A DNA stretch of 64,000 nucleotides from Osmia lignaria lignaria. Taxonomy: Eukaryota; Arthropoda; Insecta; Hymenoptera; Megachilidae. The position numbers and the translations under genes are program-made. Position 1 is the first letter of the stretch; the number at the start of each line of letters is the position of its first letter. A model generated the notes under the pieces. That model was not told the origin of the DNA. It ran no database searches and saw nothing but the letters and a program-made list of their open reading frames with translations. Positions 60,414 to 64,000 of this stretch are shown here, one piece after another. Where the stretch lies: positions 7,750,001 to 7,814,000 of the forward strand of contig NC_135043.1 in assembly GCF_051020975.1 (NCBI RefSeq), written 5' to 3'.

Positions 60414-63400
60414 ATGATGGCCTACGGAGGAACCACCGGAAACGGAGGTGCGATGGGACCTTCTTCTGGTGGTACGGATGTTTTGGGCTCGACCGGTGAT
60501 TACAGCCCGCAGGGGACACCGACACCTCTCACGGGACACTCGGCGGGACCCGTCGAGGCGAGTACCTATGGTCCTGGAACAGGACCGACCAGTTATAGCC
60601 CGCAAGATAGTCCTGCTAGTTCCGCCGGCGGCGGTAGCGGTAGCAATGGACAACTACCGAGCTTTGGATTTACCCAGGAACAAGTCGCCTGTGTTTGCGA
60701 GGTAAGACAAGGTCATTAGGCTTTGGTTGTTGAATTTCAGTTTTTCAGTGAAATCTTTCATTAGTCCGTGGCGTACGGGTGTTGTACATCGTCCGACGGA
60801 AGGGTACAATATGCTTTATTTTTTCATGTACAAATCTGAATAATAATAACTTCTACATTTAGATTTTATTTTTTTAACACTTTCGTTATTGACAGTGACT
60901 GTGGTCTATTCAAATTTCCCAATTTTCCCTACTAACAGTAGCATGCTGGCAGGGAAAGGGTTAAATTTATATTAGAATTAAGGACAAAATACGGATATCC
61001 TTGACTACCGATATTCACCAGATACTCGAACAGGAACCCTTATTCTAATTTATGCAACTCGCAGCGAGGGTGATGAAACTGGCCCTATAATTCCGTAATT
61101 TCCCCGAGGATAATCGGGCGTATAACATTGTACAGCACCTAGCGCCAAGATTCACTTGCATGTCACCCACCTAATGGAGTTCGTGCGATTTTAGTGCAAT
61201 CGTAAATTGTTTCTGTGCGCGACATTTACGCTCCTCTCGCATCGAACACGTGCGCGCGTCGAAATTTCGTTTCTTAACTGTGCCGGGGTACATAATTTTA
61301 TTCGGTACCTACACCTCGTTTGTCAGACTTAAAAGAGAATATTATAACAGGAAGGCAAACCAGTCTCGTGAACAATGTGTAAATTATTTTTCACTAACTT
61401 TTTTAACCCACGTAGACTCGTAACTGGGTCTATTTAAGGAAGATTAACTATAAGTTAGAGAAGAAGAGACGTTTTGTAAAGATGCGCGAGGAACGTTCGT
61501 TATTTGTACATATTTCCCATATGTACGTTCTGCATACGGCTAGACGTTTAACTCCTTGCCCACGTCACATGGATATTCCCGTTTAATTTACGACAACGTT
61601 TCACCCTTTCGATAAACGAGCCTGCCGTCGGCTCAGAATGGAATCGTTTAACGGGTAATTACCTTCGCGTCATAATAAAGAGGCTTAGTACGAGTGTTTA
61701 CGGTCTCGTCTTGGTATAATTCAAACTATCAGTTTTCGGGTAAAAGCATTCTTCCTTGCTTGACGTTCGCCATTATTAACCTACCCTAAACCCTTCTTCG
61801 GATGGACGGTTACTTAGGTCCGTTATTTCGGTCCCCCGGCATCCGAAGAAAGGCTCAAGTGAAACGTAAAAGAAAAGCACGATTACGCGTGACTTTTTAT
61901 CGACCGCCATTTTGATTCGTGATTATCCCGTGAGACGTGGGCGCTAGTTGTCTTGTATCATCCGAAGTGAACCGCCCTAATGGGCCAACGAGATAAAAGA
62001 ATAAGGATAATGGATACGTTCACCGTTCGTCGGGTGCTGGTCGTTTCGTGCTACCATTTTGTATATTACTAAATCTTGTGAAAAGACGGATATTCGTAAT
62101 GAATTTCCTTGCTTTCGAATTCGCTCGAGACGTCGGTTTGATTTGTCGGCTAGAGCCAATCGGAAAGTTTCGTACAGCTCGGTGATTAAAACGTAATCTC
62201 ACGGTTTCTGTCGTCCATTTCTCTCCCGGCTTTTCGACGCGTTTTATTAATCCATTATACGACGGTATTTCTCGCGTCTGGTGATTAATCGTTCGTCAGA
62301 ACTGTCGCGAGCGGAAACTAGGTGGCACCCGACGACGCGAATGAAGAAGTAAAACCATGGCAGGTGCACGAGACTCGTAGCACCGTAATGGAGGCTCGTT
62401 TTCGGTAATTTGGATGTAACCGAGCCAATCGATCGCGTCACACAGTGTATCACGTTGTTTCTCTCGATCCTTATCCGCCGTAATGGGACTTTAACGTTAC
62501 CTTTTTCCTTTTCTATGTTATTAAGTGTTACGAGTCTCGCATCGAAATTAGCTACCGAGCTCGTGAAAAGGGCACACCGCTGTATCGCAAGCATTATCTT
62601 TCTAACGAGCGAAGCAGAATAATTGTTATGGCCAAACTTCGTTTAAGGGCATCAAAGATTTTTTTTCCTGATTCCTATACTTTTTGATAGTACTCGACGA
62701 ATGTCGTCGTTACTTCCAGTAAAATATTTCTTAAAATGTAATAATGTTCAGGGATTATTGGTACAATTAAAGAGTTATAATAATATTAACAATATTACAA
62801 TAATATTATAAATAATATTGCTAACATCATATGTCTATAAAAATTTAACAATGTGGCACATATGCGTCGCTTTATGACGCCATATTGATTCCACTTGAAG
62901 GATATTCATTTTCCTTGCACTCAAAGTGTCCAAAGGTATTTATAAAACTGATCGCGTTCGTTGAATATTGTTAAAAAATATATAGGAAGTATGTTGGTAA
63001 TTTTTGGTGCCTTGAAGCGATTGGAAGTAAAATGGTACCCTTTTCGCGGAACAAAAGATAGATTTGAAGAAAGGGAGAGAAATGATTACTTATAACGAGT
63101 GAGAAACATACAAGATACACTAGAATAAGAGGAGATCGGGATGAGTTCTGCCGACTAACAGTGTGCCCCCCCTGTCTATCGTCTTCAAGGCGATGGTGTC
63201 GTCTGTCCAGGTTCTCCAGCAGGCTGGCTCCGTGGAGAGACTCGGCAGGTTCCTGTGGTCCCTGCCGGCGTGCACTAGGTTGCACCGACACGAGAGCGTC
63301 CTGAAAGCCAAGGCGATCGTCGCCTTTCATCGGGGACATTTTAAGGAACTGTACAGGATCCTTGAGAGCCACACGTTCAGTCCGCACAATCATCAGAAAC

Positions 63401-63472
63401 TGCAAGCTCTTTGGCTCAAGGCTCATTACATTGAGGCCGAGAGACTGAGGGGAAGGCCTCTTGGGGCAGTCG
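60414..63472 (+). CDS. so: Sine oculis (Six1/2) homeobox protein, exons 1-2 of more (partial)
   Basis: Exon 1 is 60414-60701 (donor GCGAG|GTAAGA, phase 0). Exon 2 is 63211-63472 (acceptor TCTGTCCAG, donor GTCG|GTTAGT, phase 1). So is a DNA-binding partner of Eyes absent in the retinal-determination network and acts in the nucleus. Residues 1-83 are Gly/Ser/Pro-rich with a duplicated YSPQ motif. The Six domain opens at FGFTQEQVACVCE (84-96) and continues in exon 2 as VLQQAG, ERLGRFLWSLP, ESVLKAKAIVAFHRG, ELYRILE and KLQALWLKAHYIEAE to RGRPLGAVG. This matches Six1/2, not Six3/6 or Six4/5. The last Six-domain residues and the homeodomain are beyond the right edge. The first of two adjacent ATGs was chosen; the frame is open upstream only to a GTG codon. 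A GTGAGT donor-like site at 60315 may mark leader splicing. Confidence 0.93.
60702..63210 (+). other. so: Intron 1 of sine oculis
   Basis: 2.5 kb, splitting the Six domain after residue 96. It contains a small TTAA-flanked inverted-repeat element at 60874-60964 and an AT-rich palindromic patch near 62770-62825. Other short frames in it are not supported as genes. Confidence 0.85.
60874..60964. mobile_element. Short TTAA-flanked inverted-repeat element
   Basis: Starts TTAACACTTTCG...GACAGTG and ends CATGCTGGCAGGGAAAGGGTTAA. The ends are imperfect inverted repeats that resemble the ends of the 17966-18173 element (TTAACCCTTTC...TGCCA). Only 91 bp, perhaps an internally deleted, eroded member of the same family. 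Confidence 0.5.
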
Positions 63473-64000
63473 GTTAGTATCTGATATTTTAGCTAAATCA
63501 TCATGCGATCAGGAAATGGCAATCCTTCTAAACGTTAATTTGAAACCTTCACGTTGTATAAATGTAAAATACTTATTTTGTTACATGATATGGGGATGAT
63601 ATTTTATTTCAAATAAAGTCATTTTAGGATAATGAAATGCATGTTAAAAGTTCTTTGTTTGGAATTCGAGAACAATGAAGACACTTTAAGACAATGATAA
63701 CATTGACACTTATAACAGAGAAAGTAGTTTCAATTTTTATCTTACTACGTTGAAAGCCACTGTCATATTATTTTCTTTATGTATTTCTTATTTATACCTG
63801 ATTTTCATTTATTAAATTCCAAACATTTATTATTTCGTAATTGTATATATCAGTTTTTGAAAAATGTGTACAGGTAGCAAAATTAATTCGATGCTTCGAA
63901 TAGGACGTTTTAAATTTTGGCGGGTGGCGCGGCAGTCACGTGACAGTGTCGCCGCCATAATACGCGGGGATGTCGACGTTTGTTTCTTGTGTAATCTTTA
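63473..64000 (+). other. so: Start of intron 2 of sine oculis
   Basis: AT-rich to about 63900, then a CpG-rich patch (GGCGGGTGGCGCGGCAGTCA, GTCGCCGCC) at the right edge. No homeodomain-coding exon is present before the window ends. Confidence 0.7.

Noticed and set aside
60195..60653. 152-codon minus-strand frame over so exon 1
   Set aside because: Antisense of a GC-rich coding exon; no domain.
1..64000. tRNA, rRNA, known microRNA, CRISPR, transposase or reverse-transcriptase genes
   Set aside because: Looked for by eye, including T-loop motifs and common insect microRNA seeds; nothing convincing found. A covariance-model scan would be decisive.

Overview
This is a spliced, intron-bearing animal genome, AT-rich on the left and with patches of higher GC and CpG from about 28 to 62 kb. 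Gene structures, gene content and short nonautonomous DNA transposons suggest an insect, most likely a hymenopteran. That assignment is inference. Most open frames of 60 to 200 codons here are chance frames in introns and intergenic DNA. The real genes were found by joining exons at GT/AG sites with matching phase.

Layout. About 8.9 kb (minus): a first coding exon that resembles the start of a 2-oxoglutarate/Fe(II) oxygenase; the rest is not visible. 11.0-12.5 kb (minus): a complete four-exon tetraspanin of the peripherin/ROM type, 298 aa. 14.1-19.7 kb (minus): a complete five-exon gene of the mpaB/rubber-oxygenase (DUF2236) family, 352 aa. 24.6-26.8 kb (minus): a three-exon PIH1-domain protein with a very long Gln-rich, disordered tail, 660 aa. 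It faces a probable bidirectional promoter and a candidate plus-strand first exon near 28.0 kb. 28.2-50.5 kb: a gene-poor interval with no convincing coding exon. 50.5-50.8 kb (plus): a likely orphan terminal exon. 51.5-55.6 kb (plus): a four-exon, 1202-aa Cys/Lys/Arg-rich repeat protein with no family I recognise. 60.4 kb to the right edge (plus): the first two coding exons of sine oculis (Six1/2); the rest of the Six domain and the homeodomain lie outside.

The genes do not form an operon or pathway. The so gene is a retinal-determination transcription factor, and the empty tracts beside it could hold its regulatory DNA (inference). The PIH1 protein and the Cys/Lys repeat protein would each fit a role in cilia or sperm, but neither is shown.

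Mobile and repeat DNA: three TTAA-flanked short inverted-repeat elements (18.0, 56.0 and 60.9 kb), a long imperfect palindrome at 23.8-24.2 kb, two smaller inverted repeats, a minisatellite at 30.4 kb, a 0.2-kb direct duplication at 31.8/32.3 kb, and several simple repeats. I saw no transposase, reverse transcriptase, rRNA, tRNA or CRISPR.
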